A stretch of DNA of 64,000 nt, taken from Platanthera guangdongensis (taxonomy: Eukaryota > Streptophyta > Magnoliopsida > Asparagales > Orchidaceae). Each line of letters starts with the position of its first letter. The first letter of the stretch is position 1. The notes under the pieces are model-generated. The model saw only the letters and a program-made list of their open reading frames with translations. It had not been told where the DNA came from and did not search any database. The stretch is taken from the NCBI GenBank assembly GCA_039583875.1, contig CM077159.1:2068812-2132811 (forward strand), given 5' to 3'. The position numbers and the translations under genes were made by a program. Shown here piece after piece: positions 1-11,551 of the stretch.

Positions 1-592
1 ATGGCTTGTGTGCGTGAAAGCACATTTTGATGAAATATATTGCCATACTGTGTTATAATATGCCTGCAGGGAAGATTACCGCTGCCCCGAGAAAAGGGGT
101 AGGGTCGTTATAATTTGGTCAGCTGAAAGCTGACCGTTGCTTTTGTTTGCCACCGTTGGGTGGATTGTCCCTATATAGGTGCTGGAGATCCGAGCGGGAC
201 GCATAGAGGTTGAAGTTCCTGCTGTTGTTGCTGCTATTGCTGCTAGCCCTCGAAGGCCATATGTGTTGGAAATGTTGTGTGTTTTCTTTTATTGTGGTCG
301 GCCTGCGCGCCAATCTGTTTAGGCCACTGTGTGAAAGCCATGTTCGGCCATAAGGCCAACTCTTTTACTTGTTGTAAGACATTCCTATATCGTATAAAAT
401 GTGGAGTTGTATATTTGGGCATTCATGAGGAGTTCAAGTTGTAGTCTAGGCTTCCGCTAGAATGCTCTGTGATAGGTGCGATGCGCTACTCTGGTATCAT
501 CCTGTACCTTCACCGACTATTTTGTGATATATCCTATGGGGCCCCGGCCGGACCTTCTAGAATATACCATATGAACGGATGAGGTTGTTACA
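1..592 (+). repeat. 3' part of a diverged Gypsy LTR (A-related)
   Basis: This stretch aligns by eye with the last ~540 bases of the Gypsy A LTRs. Shared blocks include the CTGCCCCGAG-type box, TATAATTTGGTCAG, TTGCCACCG, the CCGCTAGAATGCTCTGTG block, GGGCCCCGGCCGGACC, and a terminal TGTTACA ending at 592. No primer binding site follows, so it is a 3' LTR or a solo LTR rather than a 5' LTR. It is clearly more diverged than the A1 and A2 LTRs. The upstream part lies outside the window. Confidence 0.8.
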
Positions 593-999
593 ACATTTAT
601 GTCTGTACTAACATGAAAGCAACAAAACACTACCTCACTATTGTGAGGAAAACCTCTGAAAAACAGCAGTCCACTAGTAAACATCCAAAAACCTAGCCGC
701 TCACCCGGCTACTTCCCTAAACCTGAGACATTAAGAAGAATAACACTTTAGAAAGAAAATACAAGTGGCAAAACGAGACAATAACGAAGTGATAGTATAA
801 GGGGTTACCAAACCCAATTATAAGGATACCTGACAAGCTCAGCTGAATAAGAAGTAAAACAATAGCGGTAAAATCTAACTTACCGACTACAAGAGTATGA
901 ATATTGCACCAAGTGCGATAAAAATCTATGTTCTAATAAATGTGAATATAAGTAAGGTATCAAAAAATAGACTACCCATAACTTTATATGTAAAATCAC

Positions 1000-1205
1000 C
1001 GGGGAAATACCGGCACCTGCAGTGGAGGGAACCTACCCAACACACCAACAGTCAAGAGAAACCATAACCACCGGGGAAACAATCTGGCACCTGTAGTGGT
1101 GGGAACCTACCCAACACACCTGTAGTCACACCCCTTTAAACAAAACCATCAGGGAAAAACCGGCATCTGTAGTGGTGGGAACCTGCCCAACACACCTGCA
1201 GTCAC
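1000..1205. repeat. Tandem repeat, about 70-80 bp x 3, in the Gypsy C LTR
   Basis: Three consecutive units share a 5' block like ACCGGGGAAA, then GGCACCTG(C/T)AGTGG, then GGGAACCTACCCAACACACC. Units begin near 1000, 1070 and 1150. The spacing is not constant and no ORF runs through the units. Confidence 0.75.
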
Positions 1206-1399
1206 ATACCCCAAGCAAAACTACCGCGGTCAAATTTCATAACCAACCAAGATCACACCAACACCACCTGAAAATTGTTAAAAACCCACAACCCAAAACA
1301 AGGGTTTATTCCAAAGGAAATGAAGAAGAAAGCCCAAGGAATTACTCTAAGTCTCATGCTAAATAAATCAGACCAAACTTGGCGAGTTAAATCAAGTCT

Positions 1400-2000
1400 A
1401 CGGGAAAAGCGTTGAGTACAATCGGCGCCGCGTCAAGTGCAGTCAACGCACTCGACGCCATTCCCTAAGGGAAAATCTTTGAGTACACTTAACATCGTGT
1501 TGAGTATAGTCAACGCACTCGATGGTATTCAGCTAAACTCTGCGAAAAGAAACAACCCACTCAACGTCGTCGATGTTTTTTGACTTAGACACAGAATTCC
1601 ATCCTGGCGAGACATCACTCAGCGCTGCGTTGAGTGAATACCACTCACTCAATGCTTTCTTACTTGGAAAGTTAAATGATGGCGTTGAGTGTCTTCAATA
1701 CACTCAACACCGTGTTGAGTGAAGTCAGCTCACTCATTGCTTTTGGACATGGGCTATAAACTGGATTCAGTGCTAAGAATACACTCAATGTCAAGGTCTA
1801 CACTCAACGCCAAGGCTACACTTGCCGCCTAAGGCTACACTCAACTCCTACCTGAAGAATCTACTCCATTCGACGAACAACATTCGACGGATTAGCTCCG
1901 CTTGACAAACTCTGTTCTATGAATTAGCTCAGTTCGATGAACTCCGTTTGACGAATTATCCATCTGTTCGACGAACTCCGTGCGACGAACTCTAATCACT
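1400..2000. repeat. Inverted-motif array (TTGAGTG/CACTCAA, TTCGACGAA) in the Gypsy C LTR
   Basis: Many copies of GCGTTGAGTG and its complement CACTCAACGC alternate between about 1400 and 1830. These are followed at 1860-1995 by repeats of TTCGACGAACTCCG-like words. On the minus strand the array lies downstream of the TATA-like site at ~2530, so it would be transcribed, unlike the arrays in the Copia-2 LTRs. Confidence 0.55.
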
Positions 2001-2943
2001 CCTAACCGATAAGTACACAATGAATCAAATACAATGAATCTAATCCCTCATATATTTGTTGAACTTGGACGTAAAACTATAACATAAAGCTAATCGGGAA
2101 ATGGTTGGATCAAAGCCTACTCCCAAAACTACAAAGAAAGAACAATATGGAAAATATAAAAGGAAAGAAAGCTTGGCAAGGGTAAGAAATCACCACTTAC
2201 CTCAAATCGCCGAATCCGGCCACGTAAACGCTCCTCAAGGGTCTGGCTGCAACAACACCTAAGAGACACTTCCTGAAACTTTTCAAAATGAAAAAGGGTC
2301 AAACCGCAACCTATACCTCTAAAAATCCAAGAAACGGAAAAACTTACTGTTGAAACGTTGATCTAGGTGAGAGTTATCTGGATATACTCTCTAATGAAGA
2401 TTTCATACACCAGAGCTCCTCCAATTAACGGCCAAAGGCACTACAAGGATGCCTATTTCTTATGCAAACAGGCCGACAGTTTTGAAGAATAAGACGATGA
2501 ATATGGTTTGTCTATTCATTAGGCTATTTATACTTATAAATATAAGTATTATAATAATAGTTTCTTATTAAATAGTGGTCCAAATGACCCAAAATTCGTG
2601 CCAACACGAATTTCTACAAAAATCACACCGTAGCTAAATACCGACGCTACGAACCCAACGACGTAGTCGAAATTAAGATTCGATGAACCAAACTCAGGCA
2701 AACACCTCCAGAATCCAAAACACATGCATTCCCAAAGAGGCTCCACTGAGTCACCAAAATAGACCTGACTCGCTAGGGAATCTTTCAAACAGGCTAAACT
2801 CTGGCACACACAAAGAAACCTAAGAGCTAAAACCACAACTCTAACATTGGAATATGTCGGAAAAGCATCAATTTAACACCCAGATGTAATAAACAAGCTA
2901 GATAACAAATTAAACGAAATATCAAAAAATTGGGGGCATTACA

Positions 2944-3249
2944 GCCACTCGCCCAAAAAAGTTTCATCCCGAAACTTTACGCACAAAAACTCGATTACAA
3001 AAGAAAGAAATAACCCAGGGTTATTGAAAAGATTACATACCAATAAACTAGGAGAACAGATAAGAATGAGCCTCCCTCATAGCTGACTCCAACTCCAAAG
3101 TGGCGCTTTCCACGTCTTGGTTTGCCACAAAACTTTAACCATTGGTATTGTTTTCCCCCGCAACACTCAATCTTGAGTATTTAGAATGCGGACAGACATC
3201 TAAATATAAGAAAGATTAGGCTCCAACTGGGGCACAACATCAAGAATCT
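2944..3249 (-). pseudogene. Gypsy C integrase C-terminal tail and polypurine region (fragment)
   Basis: The minus-strand translation contains KTIPMVKVLW followed by a degenerate W-x-x-L stretch. This is the position and wording of the chromodomain-like tail of plant Gypsy integrases (compare [10 protein letters not shown] in A1 and VPLVKVL in B1). Stops and frameshifts interrupt it. The motif AAGTTTCGGGATGAAACTT and a purine-rich GGGCGAGTGG precede the LTR, as expected for the plus-strand priming site. The rest of the integrase continues at 33260 on the far side of Copia-1. Confidence 0.7.
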
Positions 3250-4784
3250 TGAAAGTGCAAGTTAGGTCTGATATACTCTAGAGGGGGGGGTGGTGAATAT
3301 ACTATGGTGCTTGCTAAAAACTTTTTACAACTGTTGTTGTATTCCTAAGTGAATAGGGAAGCAAATAACATAAAGTAAATCTAAACACAGAATAATCACA
3401 GATCAATCACAAAGCACAGCCAGAAAACAAAAGAAAAACAAGCAACCAGAAGACACAAGGAGCTATAGTGGTTCCCCAACCAATCTGGGTACATCCACTC
3501 TTCTACCACCCTAGGTAGGAATCCACTGCAGGATAAGTTGATCAGGTGTCCTGGGCACCAATGAGCTTTTGATAAGGTGCTCAAAAACCAAACCAGATTT
3601 TTTGATCAGGTGTCTTGCCACCACTGAGTTTTGATAAGGTCTCAGAAACCAATCACAAACCTTTGAAGAGAGTTTGAAAAACCCTTTACAGCAGAGAGAG
3701 AGAGAGAGGGATGAGATGATCATCTCTGTCAATAATCAGAGAGAAGATAGTGGATGTTGTCAAAGCTCCCCCTGAGATCTTGAGTTCTTCAGGAAGTGAA
3801 TCTTTGCAGTAGGGTGATAGGCCTTCAGAAAATTTCATCTCCAGCAAAAGATGATTTCAACAACAGCTGAAATGTGAGGTGTCTGGAGTCTTGAATGATG
3901 ATGGCCTTTGAACACTGCAATCAAAAGGGATCTGAAAATTTCAGTATATTGATCTCCTTTTGTGATGGTGTTCTTGTATGAATTCTAAGACTGAGAATGT
4001 TTGCAACTTTTTCTCTTCTGTTGTGTAATTGTTGTTGATGCAGAATATGTGTGTCAAACTCTGAGAAGAGAATAAAAAAACTGATCTTTTATTCCTTAGA
4101 TCTGAATAGAGTATTTCTCTGTCCAAGATAGCCATTAGCCTGTCATAAATGACATCCTTAACTGCATTTTGTCTTCTGTAGGAAAGTCCAATAAAACATT
4201 CCTTGAAAATTCCTTGAAACTTGCCCCAGATTAATTAAAAATGGCTACAGGATCTCTGACATAAATGCTGAGAATAATTCCACAACTGTCTGAATTTTAA
4301 TCTTGAAAAATGTCTAACTCTTCAGAAAAATGTCGAACTGAGCTCCACTATCGTTGAACTGAGCTCAGAGACAGAACTTAGATAGAAACATAGATCGTCG
4401 ATCTGAGCTCAACTATCGTCGAACTGAGCTCAGAGATAGAGAATCAAACTGGAGTCAAGAACGTCGATCTGAGCTCGAAGATCGTCGAATGGAGTTCGAC
4501 GACTCGTTGAAGTTTAGCTCAAAGATCGTCGAATGGAGTTCAATGATTCATCGAAGTGATCTCAGCGATCGTCGAATGGAGTTTGACGATTCGTCGTCCT
4601 CAGCTCGATGAAATGACTTGGTCTCCAAAACTGAAAAACCTGATCTTGAGGGAAGCTTCCAAACCTAACTACTAACCCTTAGACTCAATTCTAATTGACC
4701 TTTAGATCTATACAATGAGGTCAAGACAGGTTTCCTAAGAGACATAGTGCTCCTTGCCCAAATCAGTAATAGGGTGTTCCAACA
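3250..4784 (-). repeat. 3' LTR of Copia-1
   Basis: It pairs with the LTR at 31728-33259; the two differ by scattered substitutions and small indels. A G-run near 3285 differs in length between the copies, and a GA microsatellite lies at ~3697-3712. At 4320-4612 there is an array of palindromic words of the type ATCGTCGA-spacer-TTCGACGAT. Short ORFs are not conserved as protein. Confidence 0.93.
4320..4612. repeat. Palindromic ATCGTCGA/TCGACGAT array in the Copia-1 3' LTR
   Basis: At least eight partial or full copies of ATCGTCGA-(7-8 nt)-TTCGACGA or ATCGTCGA-ACTGAGCTC are packed in about 290 bp. The same array is in the 5' LTR at about 32803-33083, and the same words recur inside the element at 7985-8280 and 11745-11930. 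On the minus strand the array lies in the first third of the LTR, as expected for an upstream promoter region. Confidence 0.8.
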
Positions 4785-4797
4785 ATCTCCCCCTATT
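4785..4797 (-). promoter_or_regulatory. Polypurine tract of Copia-1
   Basis: The minus strand reads ATAGGGGGAGAT directly before the 3' LTR start. A purine tract here is the plus-strand DNA primer site. Copia-2 has nearly the same sequence at 14038-14050. Confidence 0.85.
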
Positions 4798-4933
4798 TGG
4801 GTTAGGATTACTATTTACAGATATTAAAAAAATAAAAACATACAAAGCAGAAATGTAACAAACAAGACATTGCAGAAACACAGACATTATCTCAGATAGT
4901 TCAGAAAACAAAATATACTGTCATCGTACAGAA

Positions 4934-7828
4934 TCATTCTTTTTCCTTGCTCTTTATAAGTACTATTTCTCTGTTGGGATTGAGAGCTTCCTTCTTAGAT
5001 CTTCTATCATCAGCTGCACCTAGAGAGGTTTGTTGCTTTGGGCTGGGCACTACAGCTTCTGGATGCAGCTTCATGTAGCTTTCTGAATCAAAAAATTTAC
5101 TGGATGAGTATCTTTCAAGTTCTTTCTTCCTTTGATCGGATAAAGTAGTTATACTGCATGTGTCTTTTCCTTGTTCTCAAGCTTTCTTGATCTGATCTAA
5201 AGCAGTCAATTCTTTCATCCTATCTATCCATGAGGTGGGAATATTTTCAGGATCCTCATATGCAACAGGAGGCTCATATCTGTTTGAAGAAATATCTGGA
5301 GGAGCTCTGGAAGAGACTAGTTCTTTGAGCTTATAAGGAAAGGGACCAGAAGTAGTATCAGTGGAACCTTGTCCTTCCCTTTGGTAAGGATGTTGCCTGG
5401 AATATCCTTTAGAATAAACTTGGAATTCTCTTTGATTTCCTCTGTAATTTCCTATTCTTGACTGGTAGCCTCTAGATTGACTTCCTCTGTATTGGGATCT
5501 TCCTTGAGGTTGATAAGAGGTTTGGCTTCTGGCAGAAGGTTAAAATGCAGAACTTACACTTGCACCTGCATCAGGTGAAGGAGGAGGAGAAGGAGGATTG
5601 AACTGGGATGATCCTTTATCATATTTTCTCTTCTTCTTCATAGCTTTCAATTGATTTCTGGAGTACTGCATCCAGGGTTCTGTGATAGGGCAACTATGCA
5701 GTATATAATAAGGAATGTCATTTGTGTCTTTCACTTTTGCTGAGGGAACTCTCTTCATTGCTTTGCTTCTGGCCTTTCTTTTCCTTGCAATTGTTGTAGA
5801 GGAATCATCTGAATCAGTCCTAAACTAATCACTATCTGAGCTTTGATTATCATATAATGCATCAATCCTTTTGAGATAATCTGTCTGTTGTTGAGATTGA
5901 GCAGAAGTAACAGCAGAGACAGCAACAGTAGCAGCAGCAACAACAGGAAGAGGAATAGAAGTAGCACTGGCAGAAGAAGTTATAACAGCAGCAGATTCAG
6001 ATACAACATTTTCAGCAATAGGAACAACATCAGCAGTAACAGCAGACTAAAAATCAAATTCCTCTGTCATATGCATATCCTCAGAAATAGCAGTAACAGA
6101 ACTAATAGAAATATCAACATTAGTAGTACGAGCAGCATCAGTAAGAGCAACAGAAATAGAAGGATCAGCAGTATATAGGGAATTTACAAAAGAATTTATT
6201 AAACTGGTGTCACAGCTTGAAATAGGCACAATGGCCTTAGAGAGATCTTCAGATTGCTGGACTGGAAGACAGTTGAAATAAGCAGAATCAAAAACTGATA
6301 ACAGTGACTTGAGATCCACTGTGATAACTACAACTGGAGCTGTTGAAGCTTGGACTGAAGATACAGCAGCAGGCAATCTGTTAGCTTCATCAGGCAATCT
6401 GTTAGCTTCATAAGGCATCTCCCCCTGCCTAGATTCAGTGACAACTGGATCAAGGAACACAGAAGAAGGGATTGCCTGAGAAGGAAGAAGAGAGGAGAGC
6501 CTGGCAGACAGTTCTTGAACTATTTTTATAAGTGGAGCCAAAGAGGTCTCCATCAAGAGTCATAGCCTTGGAGCTATCAGCTCATAGAGCCTGTCTGCAA
6601 GAGCTGGAAGATCTACATGCTCAAGAGGGACTTGAGTAGAGGTAGGAATTGAAGGTGGGGCAGCAGGAGATCTTGGTGGAGAACTTGTGGATGGTGGAAA
6701 TGAAGGTTGAGATATGGGAATTGTGGAAATGGAAGATAGTGGAATGGAAATAGATGGTGTGAAGGATGGTTGTATAATGATATCCTGAAGTAGTTGTTGA
6801 TAAGAGGTGGATGAAGATGGTGGCTCAAGAGGGGATGAGGGAGAATCATCCATATAGGAATCATCTATAAGATTGAAAGATGGAATGTGAGAGGATGAAT
6901 CAATATCTAGGTGAGGGTATTGATGTAGAGGATGGAAGAGTTCTTCTGTGAGAGGTGGAGTTGGAGAAGGAATGGAAGTTGGAGATGGGGTGGAAATAGT
7001 GATGGTGGAGGTGACTGTTGTAGATGAAATAAGAAGTGGAGGAGGAGGAGAAGAAGCAGGAAAGTCTTCTGTAGGGGCAGAAACTTGATGGGAAGAGACT
7101 GAAACAGTCCTTGTGCCTGAAGTAGAAATTCCAGAAGGCCTGCTGGGCTTGACAATATGCCTGTCCCATTTTCCAAATAGGGCACAGGTGAGCCTCTTGG
7201 AGGCATTGATGTGCATCCCATTTGAAACAAGCAGTGTTGGGCATCTGTTCTGAAGAAACAACCCTAAGATTCTCCCAAAATTAACAAAATTCTTGTTAAT
7301 CTTTTTCTTAATCAAGTCAAAGAAAATTTCTCCCCAGTTCAATTGTTTCTTGTCCACTAGGGCACCCATCAAGCAGAGCTGATACCTGGATATGGTATCA
7401 TGGGTTGAGTGTTTGGCCAACAACACTTTTCCAACCACATCAGCCAGAAATCTGTACTCAACAGATAGATTTTTCTTCAGCAATTTGCTAGGGTTTGCTT
7501 CTGAGTGACCCATCCTTTCAAGCATATCAGAAAACTCCTCTCTAGAAAGCTCAGCAGAATCTTCTCCAGAATTTAATTAAAAGACCTCTGTCAAAGCAGC
7601 CGGTGTGAGAGATACCTGGGTTCCTGAGATTGTTCCAATCACTGTATTCTGATCCTAGTTGTGGGCAGTATACACCTGTTCCTTGATCTCATCTACAGCT
7701 AATTTGATACTGGTAGTCATTATGGTAACTAGCTGTTGTTCTTTGAAAAGTTTCAGAATGTCCTAGAAGATTTGATCAATGTTGTTGAACGAATCCATGT
7801 CGATGTCAAATCCAGCATCAAATTTCAT
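4934..7828 (-). pseudogene. Copia-1 third ORF (ORF3) 3' of pol, about 965 codons, with stops
   Basis: One minus-strand frame runs from an ATG at 7826-7828 to a TGA at 4934-4936. There is no frameshift but about eight in-frame stops (for example at 6560, 6047, 5825 and 5540). Residues ~55-225 match the N-terminal domain of the Copia-2 third ORF (14282-16612): shared blocks include GKVL-x-x-K-x-x-x-HD-x-IS, NWG and FGRI followed by a W-D/E-R-x-I. The middle is rich in Pro, Ser and Thr. A basic segment (IARKRKARSKAMKR) and an Arg/Gly/Gln/Tyr-rich segment follow. It occupies the place of the env-like ORF of Sireviruses, but I see no signal peptide or clear membrane segment. Function unknown. Confidence 0.75.
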
Positions 7829-8290
7829 TGCGTCCAAGATGACGACTAAAACGTCCATTGATTCCTGCAAAAAATGAACAAGCAAACGACCAAGTGTAGA
7901 GAAGTTTGGAGGGAAAGAGAAAATTTGCAGAAAGTATGAAAGTGTAAAGGGAGAACGACGGCCGAAAAAAAATGAGTTTTATATTAGGGTTCGACGCAGA
8001 AAAGGAAAGATCGTTGAACTCTGTTCGACGATCTGGGCTTCTAAAGGAAACTGAAAGGTCATCAATAGCGTCGATCTCCGTTCGATGATATTGGAGAGCG
8101 TCGAGCTCCGTTCGACGATAGTTTAGAAAACAAAATCGTCGAGCTCCGCACGACGATCGCTGTCCTGAAAAAGATAGTTTAGCACTATCTGAGAAGCGCT
8201 GAACTATGGTCGACGATTTCGGAAGTCGTCGATCTCCGTTCGATGATCTGGGGGAAAATCGTCGAGCACAGTTCAAAGATTAGAAACACA
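7829..8290 (-). promoter_or_regulatory. Putative internal promoter for Copia-1 ORF3
   Basis: Between RNase H and ORF3, the minus strand has six or seven copies of ATCGTCGA-GCTCCGT-TCGACGAT-type palindromes (8280 down to 7985). Next comes CCCTAATATAAAACTC, a TATA-like site at 7977-7983, and then a pyrimidine-rich leader. TTTTTTGCAG, which resembles a 3' splice site, lies shortly before the ORF3 ATG. The same palindrome is present in the LTR. Promoter function is inferred from this arrangement only. Confidence 0.45.
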
Positions 8291-8391
8291 CTTTACACTG
8301 GAAAAAGAATTTGATTTGCCTAGTCTTGGTAATTTTTAGATTTTTGAAATCTTGGATATTATTTTAGACTTCCTCCATCTAACATTCCTAA

Positions 8392-11300
8392 CTAATTCAG
8401 GAAGAATGTATGTTTCTTTTCATCCAAGGGTTTGGTGAAAATATCTCCCCTTTGCAAATCAATTGGGATATATTGAAGTTCAATTTTATTTTTTTCAACA
8501 TTATCCCTTAGAAAGTGATGCCTAATTTCTATGTGTTTTGTCCTACTATGGAGGACTGGATTTTGTGCTATGGAAATAACACTGGTATTATCACAAAATA
8601 TTTTAGACTTCTCTAAGTTGTAGCCATAGTCTAGGAGCTGATTCTGAATCCATAAGATTTGTGAACAACAACTACCTGCAGCCATATATTCAGCTTCAGC
8701 AGTTGAAGTTGACACAAATGTTTGTTTCTTGCAAAACCAGGAGACAAGTCTGTCACCAAGAAACTGACAAGTTCCACTGGTGCTTTTCCTGTCTATTCTG
8801 CATCCAGCATAATCAGCATCTGAGAATCCAGTTAAGTCAAATGCTGAATCTTTTGGATATCAGAGACCTAGATTTGGACAACTTTTTAAATACCTAGGAA
8901 TCCTTTTTACTAAGGTTAGGTGTGACTCTCTAGGGCTCACTTGGAATTTAGCACATATGCATGTAGAAAACATTATGTCAGGTCTACTAGCTGTAAGGTA
9001 CAATAAAGAGCCAATCATTGCTCTATATGTTGTCTGATCAATAGGTTTCCCATGTTCATCAGCATCTAATACAGCATTGGTATGCATAGGTGTTTTCATA
9101 CATGATGCTTCAGACATACCAAATTTCTTAACCAATTCTTTTGCATACTTGGTTTGAGAAATAAATATGCCTTCAACATGTTGTTTGATTTGCAATCCTA
9201 GAAAGAAGGATAGCTCACCCATGCTACTCATTTCAAATTTAGAATGCATTAGGTTGGAAAACCTTTTGCACAAATTTGAATCAGTATAACCAAATATAAT
9301 ATCAACTACATAGATTTGTATTAGTAGGGTATGAGAATTATGGGTTCTAATAAAAAGAGTTTGGTCTACTATACCCCTTATAAACTCATTTTTCAGAAGA
9401 AAGCATGCTAGGGTCTCATACCATGCTCTAGGAGCTTGCTTTAGACCATATAATGCTTTATGCAATTTGAAAACATAATCAAGATGAGTTGAAGAGATAA
9501 AACCTGGGGTTGTTTGACATAGACTTCTTCTTTGATATCTCCATTGAGAAAATCACTCTTTACATCCATCTGGTATATTTTGAAACCTTTGTGTGCTGTA
9601 TATGCTAAGAAGATTCTTATGGACTCTAACCTTGCAACTGGTGCAAAGGTCTGGTCATAATCTATCCCTTCTTCTTGAGAGTACCCTTGAGCAACTAGCC
9701 TTGCCTTGTTCCTTATAATGACTCCTTGATCATCCAACTTATTTCTGAACACCCACTTTGTCCCAACAATGGAGTGATCCTTTGGCCTTGGTACTGGTTC
9801 CCAAACTTTGTTCCTTTCAAATTGATGCAACTCTTCTTGCATTGCAATGATCCAGTGTGGATCTTGCTCTGCATCTTGAATGGATTGAGGTTCAATTTGA
9901 GAAAGGAAGCAAGTGTGCATCAGGTTTTGGTTGACCTGATTTCTGGTTTGCACACCAGCTGAGATGTCTCCAATCATTTGGGAGATTGGATGGTCTCTTG
10001 ATGTTACTAAATCAACAGGAGATGTTGATTGTTCACCAACCTGTGTTCTTGTTTCCTCTGTTGGTACAACAACTGGCTCTTCAAGAAGTTTCTCTTCAAG
10101 ATGTTGAATGTCTTCTTCATCTTCACTGCTTTCCTCTTTTTGAATGATTTGTAACCTGTCCAAGTCTTCAGCAAGAGACTGTACCTGCAAAGGTTCTATG
10201 GTAGAAGTATTCTTCTCCATGAAAGACATGTTAGATTCATCAAAAGATATATGAACAGATTCTTCAATTTTGAGAGTAGATTTATTATATACCCTATAAG
10301 CCTTACCGATCATGGAGTATCCCAGAAACACTCCTACATCAGCTTTAGCTTGAAATTTTGCTAAATATTTCCTGTCATTATTATGAATGTAATAAACACA
10401 ACCAAAAATTTTAAAGTAATCTACTTTAGGTTTCTTCCCTTTGAGTAATTCATAGAGAGTCTTGCCCTTCAGTTTATGTATTAAACTTCTATTCAACACA
10501 TAGTTGGAGATGTTCACTGCCTCTGCCCAAAAGGATAGAGGAAGGTGAACATCTGACAACAATGTAGTGGCAGATTCAATAAGGGTTCTATTTTTTTCCT
10601 TTCAGCTACCCCATTTTGTTTAGGAGTTCTAGGAGCTGAGAAAGTGTGCCTGATCCCTTCACTCTGACAGAACTCTTGCATAAGAAGAGAATCAAACTCT
10701 GTCACATGATCACTTCTGATCAGGGCAATGTGAGTATTGAACTCAGTCTGTATGCATTTGAGAAACTCTGTCAAACACTTAAAGTTATCAGACTTCTTCC
10801 TCAGAAAGAACACCCATGTAAATCTAGAGAAGTCATCTACAACCACTAAAGTATAAGATTTCCCTCCTAAGGTTTGTACTGTAATGGGTCCAAAAAGATC
10901 CATGTGTAACAGATACAAAATCCTAGGTGAATCACTCTTATTAAGTGACTTGAAACTATTTTTGGTTTGCTTGCCTAATTGACAGGCCCTGCAGAGTCCT
11001 TCCTTCTTGTAGGGGCCAGAAGGTAGTCCTCTAACAAGGTTGTCCTTGGATAGCCTAGCAATGGTTCTAAGGTTTATATGCCCTAGTCTCTTATGCCATA
11101 ACTCATTAGGTCTACAAATAGAATTAAACAGGCAAATATATACTTTAGTTGAAAGAATGTATACTAAATAGATGTTACCTTTCCTTTTACCTGTCAACAC
11201 AGTTGTGTTGTCCTCTGATTTGATCTTGCATAAGGATTTGCTGAAAGTCACTTGGTAGCCTTCATCACATAGTTGACTGATACTGATCAAGTTGTGCTTC

Positions 11301-11551
11301 AGTCCTTCCACATAGGATACTTTCTTGAATGTGACTGTGCCAATCTGGACTGCACCATATCCTTTTGTTAGTCCAAAGTTTGGCTTTGGGTCACCAAATA
11401 TGACTTTGGGTCCAAGCTTGGCTTTGAAGGATGTGAAATTGTCCTTGCTTCCTATCATGTGCTTGGAGCGCCCACTATCCAAATACCACTGCTGGTTTGA
11501 TGTTGGATAGGTCTTCACCTGCACATAAAACAATTTACTTGTTTTTGACAC
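8392..11551 (-). pseudogene. pol: Copia-1 pol: protease, integrase, RT, RNase H (broken)
   Basis: The minus-strand order is that of Ty1/Copia. Protease: WYLDSGRSKHM near 11490 (the usual Cys after DSG is Arg). GAG-pre-integrase zinc finger: HKRLGH ... CRACQLGK. Integrase core: LHMDLFGP, RSDHVTEF and NGVAERK, giving [49 protein letters not shown]; the active-site box reads YVVDIIFG where YVDD is expected, so a catalytic Asp is lost. RNase H: STAEAEYMA ... KHIEIRHHFLRD. Frameshifts lie near 10,530 and 9,450, and stops lie between 8860 and 8716. FEMSSMGELSFFLGLQ is typical of the Sirevirus lineage. The pol start overlaps the gag end in another frame. Confidence 0.9.

Larger units (their letters stand above)
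593..2943 (-). repeat. 3' LTR of Gypsy C
   Basis: Read on the minus strand the LTR starts TGTAATGCCCCC at 2943, the usual start of plant Gypsy LTRs. A TATA-like TATAAATAG lies on the minus strand at about 2525-2533. Inside are a threefold tandem repeat (1000-1205) and a region of short inverted motifs (about 1400-2000). The second LTR is not in the window, so the far end near 593-600 is inferred. Small ORFs in it have no recognisable product. Confidence 0.7.

Noticed and set aside
5755..6178. Leu-rich and Ser/Asn-rich frames in low-complexity sequence
   Set aside because: The first is the minus strand read out of the ORF3 frame, the second is antisense to ORF3; both reflect its codon-biased Ala/Val/Ser stretch.
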